NCBI GenBank assembly: GCA_009698615.1
Contig: WLPU01000015.1
Coordinates: 1-45,044 of the forward strand
From: Actinomycetota bacterium
Lineage (GTDB): Bacteria > Actinomycetota > Actinomycetes > Nanopelagicales > Nanopelagicaceae
DNA: 45,044 bases
Reading direction: 5' to 3'
Position numbers and translations under genes: made by a program. Of the stretch, positions 16,980 through 25,580 are shown piece by piece. How positions within the stretch are numbered: position 1 is the stretch's first letter; each line of letters starts with the position of its first letter. Below the pieces are notes generated by a model. That model did no database searches and had not been told where the DNA came from. It saw only the letters and a program-made list of their open reading frames with translations.

Positions 16980-17893
16980 TTCTCTCCGAAACCCAATCGC
17001 TCAAGCAATTTCGGATCCTTCTGCCATTCTTTCGAAACTTTAATATGTAGTCCCAGAAATACACGTGCTGACAAAATTCTTTCAATATCAGCCCGTGCAC
17101 GAGTGCCGATATCTTTCAATCGCTCACCTTGGTGGCCTAATAAAATACCGCGCTGCGAATCTCTTTCAATATGAATTGTTGCGTGAATGTCATAAAAAGA
17201 TCGGCTGCCTTGTTCTTCTCGCTCAGACATCTCATCAATTGTTACTGTGATGGAGTGTGGTAATTCTTGACGAGCATCCCGCAAAGCCGCTTCCCGAATA
17301 AGTTCACAAATCCATTTTTCTTGGGGTTGATCACTCACCATATCTTTGGGATAAAACTCAGGACCTGGCTTAAGGGATGCCCCGATAAGGGATGAGAGAA
17401 GATCTATCTGGTCGTGAATAACTGCTGAAACCGGAATAATTTCATCCCACGTGAAATCTTTCGCAAGTTCCACAATTCCCATGAGGCGCTGCGCTAGTTC
17501 TGCTTTATTAACAAGGTCTGTTTTAGTAATCACCGCAATCTTCTTGCTGCGTGGATGCTTATTAACTTCATCGATAATGAATTGGTCTCCTGAGCCTGAG
17601 ACTTCATCTGCCGGAATGCACATAATGATGACATCGACGGAATCTAAACTTTCTCCAACAACAGCATTAAGGCGGTGTCCCAGAAGTGTCTTTGGCTTAT
17701 GGATTCCGGGAGTATCAACCACTATCGCCTGAAAATCAGGGCGATTCACGATTCCGCGGATTGCATGTCTGGTTGTATTGGGGTGTGGCGATGTAATTGC
17801 AATCTTGCTTCCAACCAATGCATTAACGAGAGTTGATTTTCCAGTGTTAGGCCGGCCAACTATGGCAACAAAGCCTGAACGAAATTCACTCAT
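16976..17893 (-). CDS. era: GTPase Era
   Basis: Era binds the 3' end of 16S rRNA and assists 30S assembly. The GTPase motifs are clear: G1 GRPNTGKST, G3 DTPGIHKP and G4 TKTD, followed by a C-terminal KH domain with the LGHQGERLKDIGTRAR loop. Length 305 aa is normal. It is the last gene of the minus-strand block rplS-lepB-rnhB-yraN-comM-dprA-era, starting 12 bp after dprA. The usual partners ybeY and recO are not next to it. Confidence 0.96.
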   Translation of the reverse strand: MSEFRSGFVAIVGRPNTGKSTLVNALVGSKIAITSPHPNTTRHAIRGIVNRPDFQAIVVDTPGIHKPKTLLGHRLNAVVGESLDSVDVIIMCIPADEVSGSGDQFIIDEVNKHPRSKKIAVITKTDLVNKAELAQRLMGIVELAKDFTWDEIIPVSAVIHDQIDLLSSLIGASLKPGPEFYPKDMVSDQPQEKWICELIREAALRDARQELPHSITVTIDEMSEREEQGSRSFYDIHATIHIERDSQRGILLGHQGERLKDIGTRARADIERILSARVFLGLHIKVSKEWQKDPKLLERLGFGEN

Positions 17894-17905
17894 GGGGCAA
17901 GTCTC

Positions 17906-18766
17906 TCACCTGTGGGTGGCAATGAACTCCACTGCATCAACTATGGATGTGACCACTTCTGCCGATCGCTCCCCAATAAGCCGATGACACCCTTCGCTTG
18001 TGGGAGAAGTGATGGGGCCAGGAATTGCCATGACTGGTCGTAGTAGTTCTGCGGCATCTCGCGCAGTGCGCAATGATCCGCTGCGGAATGCGGCCTCCAC
18101 TACAAGAGTTGCCTTCGAGATTGCCGCTATCAATCTATTTCGCGTAAGAAATCGCGCAGGAATAGCGTGCGAACCTGGCACCACTTCGCTCACGATTGCA
18201 CCAGAATCTGCAATCTCTGCAAATAGCCGTGCATGCCCTGCCGGATAATTAACATCCACCCCAGTTGCAATCACCGCAATAGTTATGCCTTCTGCAATCA
18301 ACGCACCTTTATGCGCAGCACCGTCGATTCCGTACGCGCCACCGCTCACTATCGCCCACTCGCGGTCAACAAACCCTGCGGCGAAATCTCCGGCCACCCT
18401 CACTCCATAGTTCGTTGGATTGCGAGTCCCAACAATTGCCAGAGAAGAATGCAAGAGAACTTCAGATTTGCCCTTTACTACTAGTCCGATTGGTGGTGCT
18501 GCCAGATCTTTGAGGCCCACTGGCCAATGGTCATGCTCAGGAGTGATGAACTGCGCATTCGCTATGGCAATACTTTCAAGTACCTGACCTACATTTAACT
18601 TGCGTGTGGCGCTGTTAATCCTGTCGAACTTAACTCCTTCATAGCCGAGGTTAACGAGCTTCTCGGCAACATTGATTGGCCCAAGGAGTCCAATCTCCTG
18701 CCCCCAGAAACTATGCCCACCTTCGATCACAGAAAAAAGGAGTGCTCTCGCTTCCATGACATTCAT
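17906..18766 (-). CDS. dprA: DNA-processing protein DprA
   Basis: DprA binds incoming single-stranded DNA and loads RecA during transformation. The Rossmann-like core is recognisable from VGTRNPTNYGVRVAGDFA, IVSGGAYGIDGAAHKGAL, IATGVDVNYP and FLTRNRLIAAIS to GSLRTARDAAELLRPVMAIPG. Length is 286 aa. It overlaps comM by 4 bp (18763-18766) and is co-translated with it. No DNA-uptake genes are visible in the window, so a role in transformation here is not shown. Confidence 0.94.
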   Translation of the reverse strand: MNVMEARALLFSVIEGGHSFWGQEIGLLGPINVAEKLVNLGYEGVKFDRINSATRKLNVGQVLESIAIANAQFITPEHDHWPVGLKDLAAPPIGLVVKGKSEVLLHSSLAIVGTRNPTNYGVRVAGDFAAGFVDREWAIVSGGAYGIDGAAHKGALIAEGITIAVIATGVDVNYPAGHARLFAEIADSGAIVSEVVPGSHAIPARFLTRNRLIAAISKATLVVEAAFRSGSLRTARDAAELLRPVMAIPGPITSPTSEGCHRLIGERSAEVVTSIVDAVEFIATHR

Positions 18767-20283
18767 AGCCCAATGCCTTCGCGTAGTGAATATGCAATCT
18801 TGGTATCTTCAACTGAGGGAATGAGGTGCCCCGCGAGATCTGCAACGCTCCAGGCGGTTCTCATTACTTTATGAAGCCCTCGCGCCGATATATGTTCTTG
18901 GTCAAGCTCATTGTGCAAGAAATTCATGGCAGCTCTCTCCGGTTGGTAGGAAGTACGAAGAGCTCGACTCGGAATTTCTGAGTTGAGTGACCAGGGATCA
19001 AATCTAAATCGTGCACTTGCTACGGCGCGGGCAGCAATAACTCTGGCTCGGATAGTTGAGCTACCTTCACCAAGTTCGGGTTGCATCATCTCGACTCTGC
19101 TCAGCGCTTCGACTTCAACTCTCAAATCAATTCGATCCATCAAAGGGCCAGAAAGTTTGCTGAGATAGCGCCTCACTTGCTGCGAACTACATGTGCAATT
19201 TCTACCTCGCCCTGAAAATTTTCCGCATGGGCAAGGGTTAGCTGCGAGGATTAATAGAAATTGTGCAGGGTAGGCAATGCTTCCGACACTTCTGGCAATG
19301 GTGATTGAGCCAGATTCAAGGGGTTGCCGTAAAGAATCCAAAACACCAACTCCGCACTCTGGTGCTTCATCAATAAATAGGACGCCCCGATGCGCAAGAG
19401 AACATGCACCTGGACGAATGTGATGACTCCCTCCCCCCACCATCGCAACTCGGGTTGCTGTGTGATGAGGTGCAATAAATGGCGCACTACTGGACAAGGG
19501 AGATCTGACACTAAATCCCCCAGCAATGGAATGAATCGCGGTAACTTCTAAGGATTCGTTTCGAGAAAGCGGAGGCAAGATCCCAGGAAAGCGTTGAGCA
19601 ATCATTGTTTTTCCGGCCCCTGGTGGCCCGATCAAAAGCAAATGATGACCGCCCACCGCAGAAACCTCTGCCGCAGTTCGAGCACGTTGTTGTCCAGCAA
19701 GATCGCTAAAATCAAAGAGTTCATCACCGATATCGATTACCACATCAAGGCCTTGAACTTCATCCCGTTGCCCTGTTTTCAACCAATGCAAGAGCTCATT
19801 GAGATTCGTCATCGGAATAATCGTCATCTCAGACATCAATTGTGCTTCAAGATAATTTGCCTGGGGTACAACCGCAGTTGTAATCCCTGCCTTGTAGGCA
19901 GCTATGAGCGAGGGAAGAACTCCGCGCACTGCGCGAATTCGACCATCAAGGGCCAGTTCTCCCAAAAACAAGGTGTCGACAGTATGTTCTGATGGAATGC
20001 TTTGCTGCGCGGCCAAAAGTGCAATCGCAATTGGAAGATCGAAATTAGGACCACTCTTAGGAAGCCAAGCTGGCGAAAGAGAAACAGTTACTTTGCGATT
20101 AGGCCAATTCTGCAAGCAATTGACTAAGGCCGACCTCACTCTGTCTCTTGATTCGGTTAATGCGGTATCGGGTAAACCTAAAAGTGTGTAGCCCGGTAAC
20201 CCATCAGCAATGTCAACATCTATCGTCACCAAATGACCTTCGAGGCCAACGAGTGCAACTCCAAGACTCATACCTAGCGTCAT
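18763..20283 (-). CDS. comM: YifB/ComM-family Mg-chelatase-like AAA+ ATPase
   Basis: ComM is an AAA+ hexameric helicase that promotes branch migration during natural transformation. It has an N-terminal Lon-like fold with LPGYTLLGLPDTALTESRDR and LPKSGPNFDLPIA, Walker A GPPGAGKTM, the Walker B-like LFIDEAPE and sensor residues in ANPCPCG. The cysteine cluster PCPCGKFSGRGRNCTCS is typical. Length 506 aa is normal. The start overlaps yraN and the stop overlaps dprA, each by 4 bp. Confidence 0.95.
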   Translation of the reverse strand: MTLGMSLGVALVGLEGHLVTIDVDIADGLPGYTLLGLPDTALTESRDRVRSALVNCLQNWPNRKVTVSLSPAWLPKSGPNFDLPIAIALLAAQQSIPSEHTVDTLFLGELALDGRIRAVRGVLPSLIAAYKAGITTAVVPQANYLEAQLMSEMTIIPMTNLNELLHWLKTGQRDEVQGLDVVIDIGDELFDFSDLAGQQRARTAAEVSAVGGHHLLLIGPPGAGKTMIAQRFPGILPPLSRNESLEVTAIHSIAGGFSVRSPLSSSAPFIAPHHTATRVAMVGGGSHHIRPGACSLAHRGVLFIDEAPECGVGVLDSLRQPLESGSITIARSVGSIAYPAQFLLILAANPCPCGKFSGRGRNCTCSSQQVRRYLSKLSGPLMDRIDLRVEVEALSRVEMMQPELGEGSSTIRARVIAARAVASARFRFDPWSLNSEIPSRALRTSYQPERAAMNFLHNELDQEHISARGLHKVMRTAWSVADLAGHLIPSVEDTKIAYSLREGIGL

Positions 20284-20660
20284 AGGACATTCGCTCGATA
20301 CTCGATCGTGTGTTCACCAGGTTTACCGAGCAATACAGCAGCACAATCTATTTGATAATCGACGCCTAAGCAGTGATGTGCTGCAAGCCATCCTAAAGCC
20401 AATCGCTGGAGCCTTTGCGATTTTTCAGACGAGATCGACTCCAGTGGATGTCCGAATGCCAATGATGAACGAGTTTTGACTTCAACAAAAGCAATGGTCC
20501 CGCTGTCATGACGCGCCACAATGTCAATCTCGCCATCTTTTATCCGCCAGTTGCGGTCGAGGATCTTTGCTCCATTCGAGCGAAGAAATTGAGCAATAAC
20601 TCGTTCACCGAAGAGTCCGATACTTGTATTAGTCTTTTCTGGGTCATGTTTCGTTGCCAT
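20280..20660 (-). CDS. yraN: YraN-family (UPF0102) endonuclease-like protein
   Basis: This 126-residue protein belongs to the conserved UPF0102 family with a restriction-endonuclease-like fold. Visible core elements are GERVIAQFL, ILDRNWRIKDGEIDIVA (Glu and Asp of the metal site) and FVEVKTRS (the E-x-K motif). Biochemical function is not settled for the family. Its last codon overlaps the comM start by 4 bp. The DUF2469 gene that commonly lies between rnhB and yraN in actinobacteria is missing; only 60 bp separate the two here. Confidence 0.9.
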   Translation of the reverse strand: MATKHDPEKTNTSIGLFGERVIAQFLRSNGAKILDRNWRIKDGEIDIVARHDSGTIAFVEVKTRSSLAFGHPLESISSEKSQRLQRLALGWLAAHHCLGVDYQIDCAAVLLGKPGEHTIEYRANVL

Positions 20661-20720
20661 AGTGAGGGCACGCTAAAGCCTCAAACTTGCGCAGAATCAA
20701 GAACAATTAAGCGATGTGGG

Positions 20721-21335
20721 CTAAGCCCCAGTGTTGATAATGGCGGCCACATTCGCAAATGAACGCCGATGGAACTCACATGGCCCAAACTCTTCAAGAG
20801 CTTGCGTGTGTGCTTGAGTTCCGTAACCTTTGTGGCGAGCAAATCCATACATCGGAAAATCCAGATCCATTTTTCGCATAATTCGATCTCGCGTAACTTT
20901 CGCAATGATCGAGGCCGCGCTGATCGAATGCACCACTTGGTCGCCTTTCCAGACAGCAAGAGTGGGTAGCCCCAAGCCCTCAATCACATATCCGTCGGTA
21001 AGGACATATGAGGGAGTCATTGATAATCCTTGGACTGCCCTTCTCATTCCATCAAGATTTGCTGCGTGCACTCCTCGCTCATCGATTACGTGCGATGAAA
21101 TTTCAATGACTGAAATAGCTAATGCTTCTTCAGTAACAAGGTCGAACAACTCTTCGCGCTCTTCTTCGCCAATTTCTTTTGAATCACGAATTCGTGCTAA
21201 CTCAGGAGCGAATGGATCCTTCAAGACAACGGATGCAACCACAAGAGGACCAGCACAGGCACCGCGTCCGGCTTCATCGACGCCCGCGATAGGTGAAATA
21301 CCAGCATCGAGCAAGATTCGCTCGATGACTTTCAT
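20721..21335 (-). CDS. rnhB: Ribonuclease HII
   Basis: This removes ribonucleotides from DNA, including single misincorporated ones. The signature IAGVDEAGRGACAGP supplies two catalytic acids (D-E) and the GRG substrate-recognition motif. The later YVLTDGYVI and SAASIIAKVTRDRIM carry the remaining acids. Length 204 aa is typical. It starts 8 bp after lepB in the rplS-lepB-rnhB order common to actinobacteria. Confidence 0.95.
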   Translation of the reverse strand: MKVIERILLDAGISPIAGVDEAGRGACAGPLVVASVVLKDPFAPELARIRDSKEIGEEEREELFDLVTEEALAISVIEISSHVIDERGVHAANLDGMRRAVQGLSMTPSYVLTDGYVIEGLGLPTLAVWKGDQVVHSISAASIIAKVTRDRIMRKMDLDFPMYGFARHKGYGTQAHTQALEEFGPCEFHRRSFANVAAIINTGA

Positions 21336-21343
21336 GTACTAAT

Positions 21344-21997
21344 TTACTTTAGAACGTTGATGCGATGAATGATCGTTGCATCGCGCCAAGGCCAAATGAC
21401 AGCTACAACTCTGCCCACAACCATCTTTTCCGGAACCATGCCCTTATTAATGTCTTCCATATGGAAACGTGAATCAGCACTTGCTGCGCGATGGTCTCCC
21501 ATTACCCACAACATTCCTTTGGGGACCGTGACATTGAAACTTGAGTCACTGGGAACGTCACCCTTAAATATGTAGGGCTCCTTAACGGCAACTCCATTAA
21601 TTGTGAGCAACTTTTTGTTGTCGCAACAAACAACGTGATCTCCGCCGACCCCGATGACCCGCTTCACTAGATGTTGTTTTGCAGGATCTGGAAGGATGCC
21701 GACTTGAATGAGCCCTTCACGCGTTTTTTCAATAATGAAGTTGCCACTCTTCGTATTATCTTCTGAGAGCCAATTATCAGGATCGTGAAAAACGACAATA
21801 TCTCCGCGATGGATTGAGCGCGAAACAAAGGGAAGTTTGTTGACGGCAACACGATCTTTGATGAGCAGAGTGTTTTCCATGGAGCCAGATGGGATATAGA
21901 AGAATTGAACCAGAAAAGTTTTTATGACGAGAGAAACCAATAACGCAACTACTACGAGTATTGGAAACTCACGAAGGACAGAACCCTTGCGCCCCAT
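21344..21997 (-). CDS. lepB: Signal peptidase I
   Basis: This membrane-anchored Ser/Lys protease cleaves Sec and Tat signal peptides outside the cytoplasmic membrane. One N-terminal helix (about residues 11-30) precedes IPSGSMENTL, with the nucleophile Ser39. The general base Lys lies in HLVKRVIGVGGD near residue 112, and the box-E motif is MGDHRAASADSR. Length is 217 aa. It sits 8 bp downstream of rplS. Confidence 0.95.
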   Translation of the reverse strand: MGRKGSVLREFPILVVVALLVSLVIKTFLVQFFYIPSGSMENTLLIKDRVAVNKLPFVSRSIHRGDIVVFHDPDNWLSEDNTKSGNFIIEKTREGLIQVGILPDPAKQHLVKRVIGVGGDHVVCCDNKKLLTINGVAVKEPYIFKGDVPSDSSFNVTVPKGMLWVMGDHRAASADSRFHMEDINKGMVPEKMVVGRVVAVIWPWRDATIIHRINVLK

Positions 21998-22005
21998 CAG
22001 AGGAG

Positions 22006-22482
22006 TTACGCCTGCTCGGCGGGTGCTTCTACCGTTTCAACGCTCACTTCATCGACAACTACCTCTTCGATGACGGCTTCAGCAACTGGCGCAACTGCCA
22101 CAGGTGTCGGAGTTGTTGAGAAAGTTAAGTCATCGCCGACTCCACGCTTTTCGCGGATCTTTGCAGCCTTACCGCGAAGATCGCGAAGGTAATACAACTT
22201 GGCACGACGTACGTCGCCCTTACGGACAACTTCAATTTTTTCAATCACTGGAGTGTGCACTGGGAATGTGCGCTCTACGCCAACACCGTATGAAACTTTA
22301 CGAATTGTGAAAGTTTCGCGAACGCCATCACCTTGACGACGGATAACAATTCCTTGGAAGACCTGAAGACGGCTCTTGCTACCTTCAATAACGCGGACGT
22401 GGACCTTGAGCTCATCTCCGGCACGGAAAACTGGAACATCCGAGCGAAGTGAAACAGCATCTACAGCATCAAGCACGTTCAT
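22006..22482 (-). CDS. rplS: 50S ribosomal protein L19 with acidic C-terminal tail
   Basis: L19 sits at the 30S-50S interface. The core is clear from [20 protein letters not shown] through [12 protein letters not shown] to [19 protein letters not shown]. The frame is open upstream to 22656, but ATG 22482 ([10 protein letters not shown]) gives the family start and has GAGGAC about 8 nt before it, so the gene is 158 aa. About 40 residues beyond the usual end form an Ala/Val/Glu-rich acidic tail of unknown role. It leads the rplS-lepB-rnhB block. Confidence 0.96.
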   Translation of the reverse strand: MNVLDAVDAVSLRSDVPVFRAGDELKVHVRVIEGSKSRLQVFQGIVIRRQGDGVRETFTIRKVSYGVGVERTFPVHTPVIEKIEVVRKGDVRRAKLYYLRDLRGKAAKIREKRGVGDDLTFSTTPTPVAVAPVAEAVIEEVVVDEVSVETVEAPAEQA

Positions 22483-22585
22483 CTGTGTGTCCTCATCATC
22501 GGTAATAGTCGGGCTAGAAATAACCCGCGCAAGGCGCCTATCTTGCCACAGCGCAAGCCCAAGCGCTAAATCCTTCCTCCGAGCG

Positions 22586-23347
22586 CTAGATCGCCAGCGC
22601 AGCCACCAGCACGGGATGGAGCGTTGGACCCGCACAGACCGTGATTCCAGCGGCATCGGTGGTGTAAATCGCCCCGGCCTCAGTGGCGATCAAACTCCCA
22701 GCAGCGCTATCCCATTCCTTGAGGCCAAACTCAAAATACCCATCAAATGCACCCATAGCAACATAGGAGATATCAACTGCAGCCGAACCCATCCGGCGCA
22801 AATCACGAATTTGAGGAAGCAGCGCTGCGACAACCTCACCTTGTCGAATTCGATCATGCAGGTTGTAAGCAAAGCCCGTACCAATGAGTGCCAGATTCAG
22901 TGGAACGGGATCATTGCAACTGATGCGCACTCCATTGAAATACGAACCGCCTCCACGAATTGCTGTCCATGTTGAATTTACTGTGGGTGCATGCACAACT
23001 CCGACAAGGGAACCCTGCTCATCTTTGGCGCCAATACTGATATTCCAACCAGGCAAGCCATACAAATAATTCACCGTGCCATCAATGGGGTCTATGACCC
23101 ACGTGATGCCGGAACGAGAAGGAATCGAAACTCCCTCCTCGCCAATAAACCCATCATCTGGACGCGCTTTGAGAATCTGGGAAACGATTAATTTTTCACT
23201 GGCATGATCCATTTGAGTCGCAATATCTATCGCATTGGTCTTAGATGAAATCTCAAAGGCAACAGGTCGATGCATTAAGAGTTCACCTGCATCGAGCGCT
23301 ACTTCAAGGGCCAGGGCCAATAAGCCATCATTGCTCGACATACGCAT
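22586..23347 (-). CDS. Inositol monophosphatase family protein
   Basis: This Mg-dependent phosphatase is related to SuhB, IMPase and histidinol-phosphatase-type enzymes. The metal-site motifs are [20 protein letters not shown] and, near the C-terminus, [15 protein letters not shown]. Length is 253 aa counted from ATG 23347; ATG 23341 is a close alternative. The true substrate (inositol-1-phosphate, histidinol phosphate or another sugar phosphate) cannot be fixed from motifs. It is divergent from sepH. Confidence 0.9.
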   Translation of the reverse strand: MRMSSNDGLLALALEVALDAGELLMHRPVAFEISSKTNAIDIATQMDHASEKLIVSQILKARPDDGFIGEEGVSIPSRSGITWVIDPIDGTVNYLYGLPGWNISIGAKDEQGSLVGVVHAPTVNSTWTAIRGGGSYFNGVRISCNDPVPLNLALIGTGFAYNLHDRIRQGEVVAALLPQIRDLRRMGSAAVDISYVAMGAFDGYFEFGLKEWDSAAGSLIATEAGAIYTTDAAGITVCAGPTLHPVLVAALAI

Positions 23348-23405
23348 ACTCTAACTGCCCATCGCCTCCCGCCCTGGCCACCAGAACAACCCAAAACTGG
23401 CGATC

Positions 23406-23513
23406 ATGGAGAGTAAATGCTGGTTTGAGGTTCTCTGCGGCGCACTTTGTTGCGCGTTGACGATCCTTCTTACCTACTTCGGCCCGTGGAATAGATTACG
23501 ATTCACTCCGTGA
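23406..23513 (+). CDS. Possible 35-residue membrane microprotein overlapping sepH start
   Basis: An ATG at 23406 opens a 35-codon frame whose TGA overlaps the sepH GTG as GTGA, the coupling geometry seen at most same-strand junctions here. The product has a hydrophobic Cys-rich core with GALCCALTILLTYFG, consistent with one membrane helix, and a short basic end. Against it, there is no Shine-Dalgarno and a leaderless sepH promoter would lie inside the frame. I do not recognise it; it may be chance. Confidence 0.25.
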   Translation: MESKCWFEVLCGALCCALTILLTYFGPWNRLRFTP

Positions 23514-24301
23514 GCGAGCTTCGTGTAATCGGCAAGAATGAAGATGGAACGCATCTATTTTTGACTGACAGTCAAGATGTTGACTATTCATTGCGCATTA
23601 GCGACACCTTGCGTTCGCTGGTCAATCAACCTCGCCTAGCTGCTGTTCGTACCGAAGAAGCCGAAGGCGTTTCGGTTCGAGAGATTCAAGCTCGCTTGCG
23701 CTCTGGCGAACCCATGGAAAATATCGCTCGTGATGCCAATTGTTCGCTCGATAAAATTGAACGCTTCTCTGGACCGATTCTGCAAGAGCGCACCTACATC
23801 ATTGGATTAGCTCAAGAAGTTGTCATGCGAAAAGAAAGCGGCCGCGAACCAGTTAATTTTAAAGAAGTAGTAACTTCACGCCTTGCTCCTCGCCAAGTGG
23901 ATATGAGCGCCGTTGAGTGGCTCACGTGGAGACTCGATGATGGCACGTGGATTATTCGCATTCACTATCCCAACCGCGAGGGATTAGGAACGGCAGATTG
24001 GAATTTCGATCTCCATCGCCGTTGCCTTTCAGCACTTGATGAAGGAGCAAAGTGGATGGTGGGCGAAGAAGTTGCTCCTGCGCGAAGTGTCGATCACGGT
24101 TTGGTCTATGGAACTCACCCGACCGCATCGCGTGCGCAAGAACCTCCTATTGGACGAGATGGTCCTCGTCTGGTCTCACTGCGTGTTGAACCTGAACCCG
24201 AAGCGGTCAAAGATGGCGTCACTGCCCGTGCCAAAGTGCCATCGTGGGATGAAATTATGTTTGGAACCTCAAAAAAGAGCCAAGACGAGTCAGACTTTTA
24301 A
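23510..24301 (+). CDS. sepH: Septation protein SepH (DUF3071)
   Basis: SepH is an actinobacterial protein that binds FtsZ and stimulates Z-ring assembly. The N-terminal DUF3071 region (about residues 1-170) shows the usual opening, LRVIGKNEDGTHLFL, and a helix-turn-helix-like stretch GVSVREIQARLRSGEPMENI. The C-terminal part is variable and charged. Length 263 aa is shorter than Streptomyces SepH. The start is GTG 23510; TACGAT at 23497-23502 lies 7 nt upstream and no Shine-Dalgarno is seen. The stop overlaps the convergent phosphatase gene by 4 bp (TTAA). Confidence 0.9.
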   Translation: MSELRVIGKNEDGTHLFLTDSQDVDYSLRISDTLRSLVNQPRLAAVRTEEAEGVSVREIQARLRSGEPMENIARDANCSLDKIERFSGPILQERTYIIGLAQEVVMRKESGREPVNFKEVVTSRLAPRQVDMSAVEWLTWRLDDGTWIIRIHYPNREGLGTADWNFDLHRRCLSALDEGAKWMVGEEVAPARSVDHGLVYGTHPTASRAQEPPIGRDGPRLVSLRVEPEPEAVKDGVTARAKVPSWDEIMFGTSKKSQDESDF

Positions 24302-25398
24302 TTAATCTGGTGCATGGCAAGAGGTACGAGCTTTTCAATTTCAGTTAATCCCCCGTGATGGCCAATCATCGAGGTTTCTTGCTTCTCTCTAGCCTTATCT
24401 ATAAAAACTACTGAATCGCGTGCAATGAGGATTATGTCGCCCATTCGATCGCGTGCATCTTGTGTAACTGTGGCACCGAATAGTCCTGCCTCGATTGCCT
24501 CGGCCTGCGTCATCACATCACCACGATCGCCGAGGAAGTCGCGCATTAAATGTGCAACAGCATCTGGCTCATGTACATGACTCTCGCTGAGATAGAGATG
24601 GCGGGCGCGAGTTTCGCCGGCAACTTCTGACACCCCAGTGAGAAGTGGATTGCCATTACCCATAATTATTTTTTCTTGGGCATTCACCATCCCATGATCA
24701 GCGCTAATCCATATTCGAGTTCCTTTAGGCAAGTGAGCCACAAGGCTCGCGGCAATTTGATCGACATAAGAAAGTGCGGCCAACCATTTGGCCGAACCCA
24801 CTCCATCGCTATGTCCGGCAACATCGAGCTCGTTGGCATACACATAAGCAAAAGCAGGAGATTTCTTCAATGCATTCTTAGTTTCCTTGACCAGATCTGA
24901 CAATTCATTTGCTCCGCGATAATGAGCGCCCCTCAAAGCTGCTCGTGTAAAGCCAGATTTTTCATATCGATTGGCAGCAATGTGCGATACCTCAATACCG
25001 GCTGCATTTCCTCGTTCAAAAAGTGTAGGAACTGGTTGCCACACTTCTGGATCAACTCGCTCGTCCCACTTGAGGGCATTGAGAATTCGACCACCCGATC
25101 GCGGCACTCGCACCGTGTAGCCCAACATCCCGTGGGCGCCAGGAAGTTCTCCAGTCATTAATGTTGCAAGGCTTGTGGCAGTGGTAGAAGGAAATGCAGT
25201 CTGCGCTGATGCAAATTGTTTAAAGTTACGAATCGTTGGAATGTGTTCGGCATATTCTTTGGCAGCAGAAGCGCCAAGTCCATCGATGATGAATAAACAT
25301 TCGCGACCGGCAGGACTTGAATCAAATGAATTGCGGCCACGACTATCGGGTAAACCCAAGCTTGCAAAAATTGATGGTGCGATATCGGCCAAATGCAC
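24298..25398 (-). CDS. Alkaline phosphatase-superfamily phosphodiesterase / nucleotide pyrophosphatase-like protein
   Basis: This 366-residue protein belongs to the type I phosphodiesterase/nucleotide pyrophosphatase group. It has LFIIDGLGASAAKEYAEH near the N-terminus (first metal Asp), AFPSTTATSLATLMTGELPG with the nucleophile Thr, and ISADHGMVNAQ with metal-binding Asp and His. A further IGHHGGLT supplies another His. No signal peptide is visible, so it appears cytoplasmic. In other actinobacteria a similar gene lies near sepH and parC; the substrate is unknown. Confidence 0.85.
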   Translation of the reverse strand: MHLADIAPSIFASLGLPDSRGRNSFDSSPAGRECLFIIDGLGASAAKEYAEHIPTIRNFKQFASAQTAFPSTTATSLATLMTGELPGAHGMLGYTVRVPRSGGRILNALKWDERVDPEVWQPVPTLFERGNAAGIEVSHIAANRYEKSGFTRAALRGAHYRGANELSDLVKETKNALKKSPAFAYVYANELDVAGHSDGVGSAKWLAALSYVDQIAASLVAHLPKGTRIWISADHGMVNAQEKIIMGNGNPLLTGVSEVAGETRARHLYLSESHVHEPDAVAHLMRDFLGDRGDVMTQAEAIEAGLFGATVTQDARDRMGDIILIARDSVVFIDKAREKQETSMIGHHGGLTEIEKLVPLAMHQIN

Positions 25399-25580
25399 GG
25401 TGTCATCCTCTCATCAAATCAAGCATCGATGAATGTGCTGGCTGATAATCGGGCAATTGCTCATCTCAAAACATTCCAAGGGGCACGAATCGATCAAAGA
25501 GCCAAGTGTGGTGCAATCGTCGGGGCTCGCCTGCAGGTCACTACCGTGATTTAACCTCACACCTTGGCATAATCACCGCC

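Noticed and set aside
25393-25554. A 53-codon plus-strand frame between the phosphatase gene and parC
   Set aside because: It starts inside the divergent phosphatase coding start, has no ribosome site, and ends in the parC promoter region; composition is not distinctive. Likely chance.
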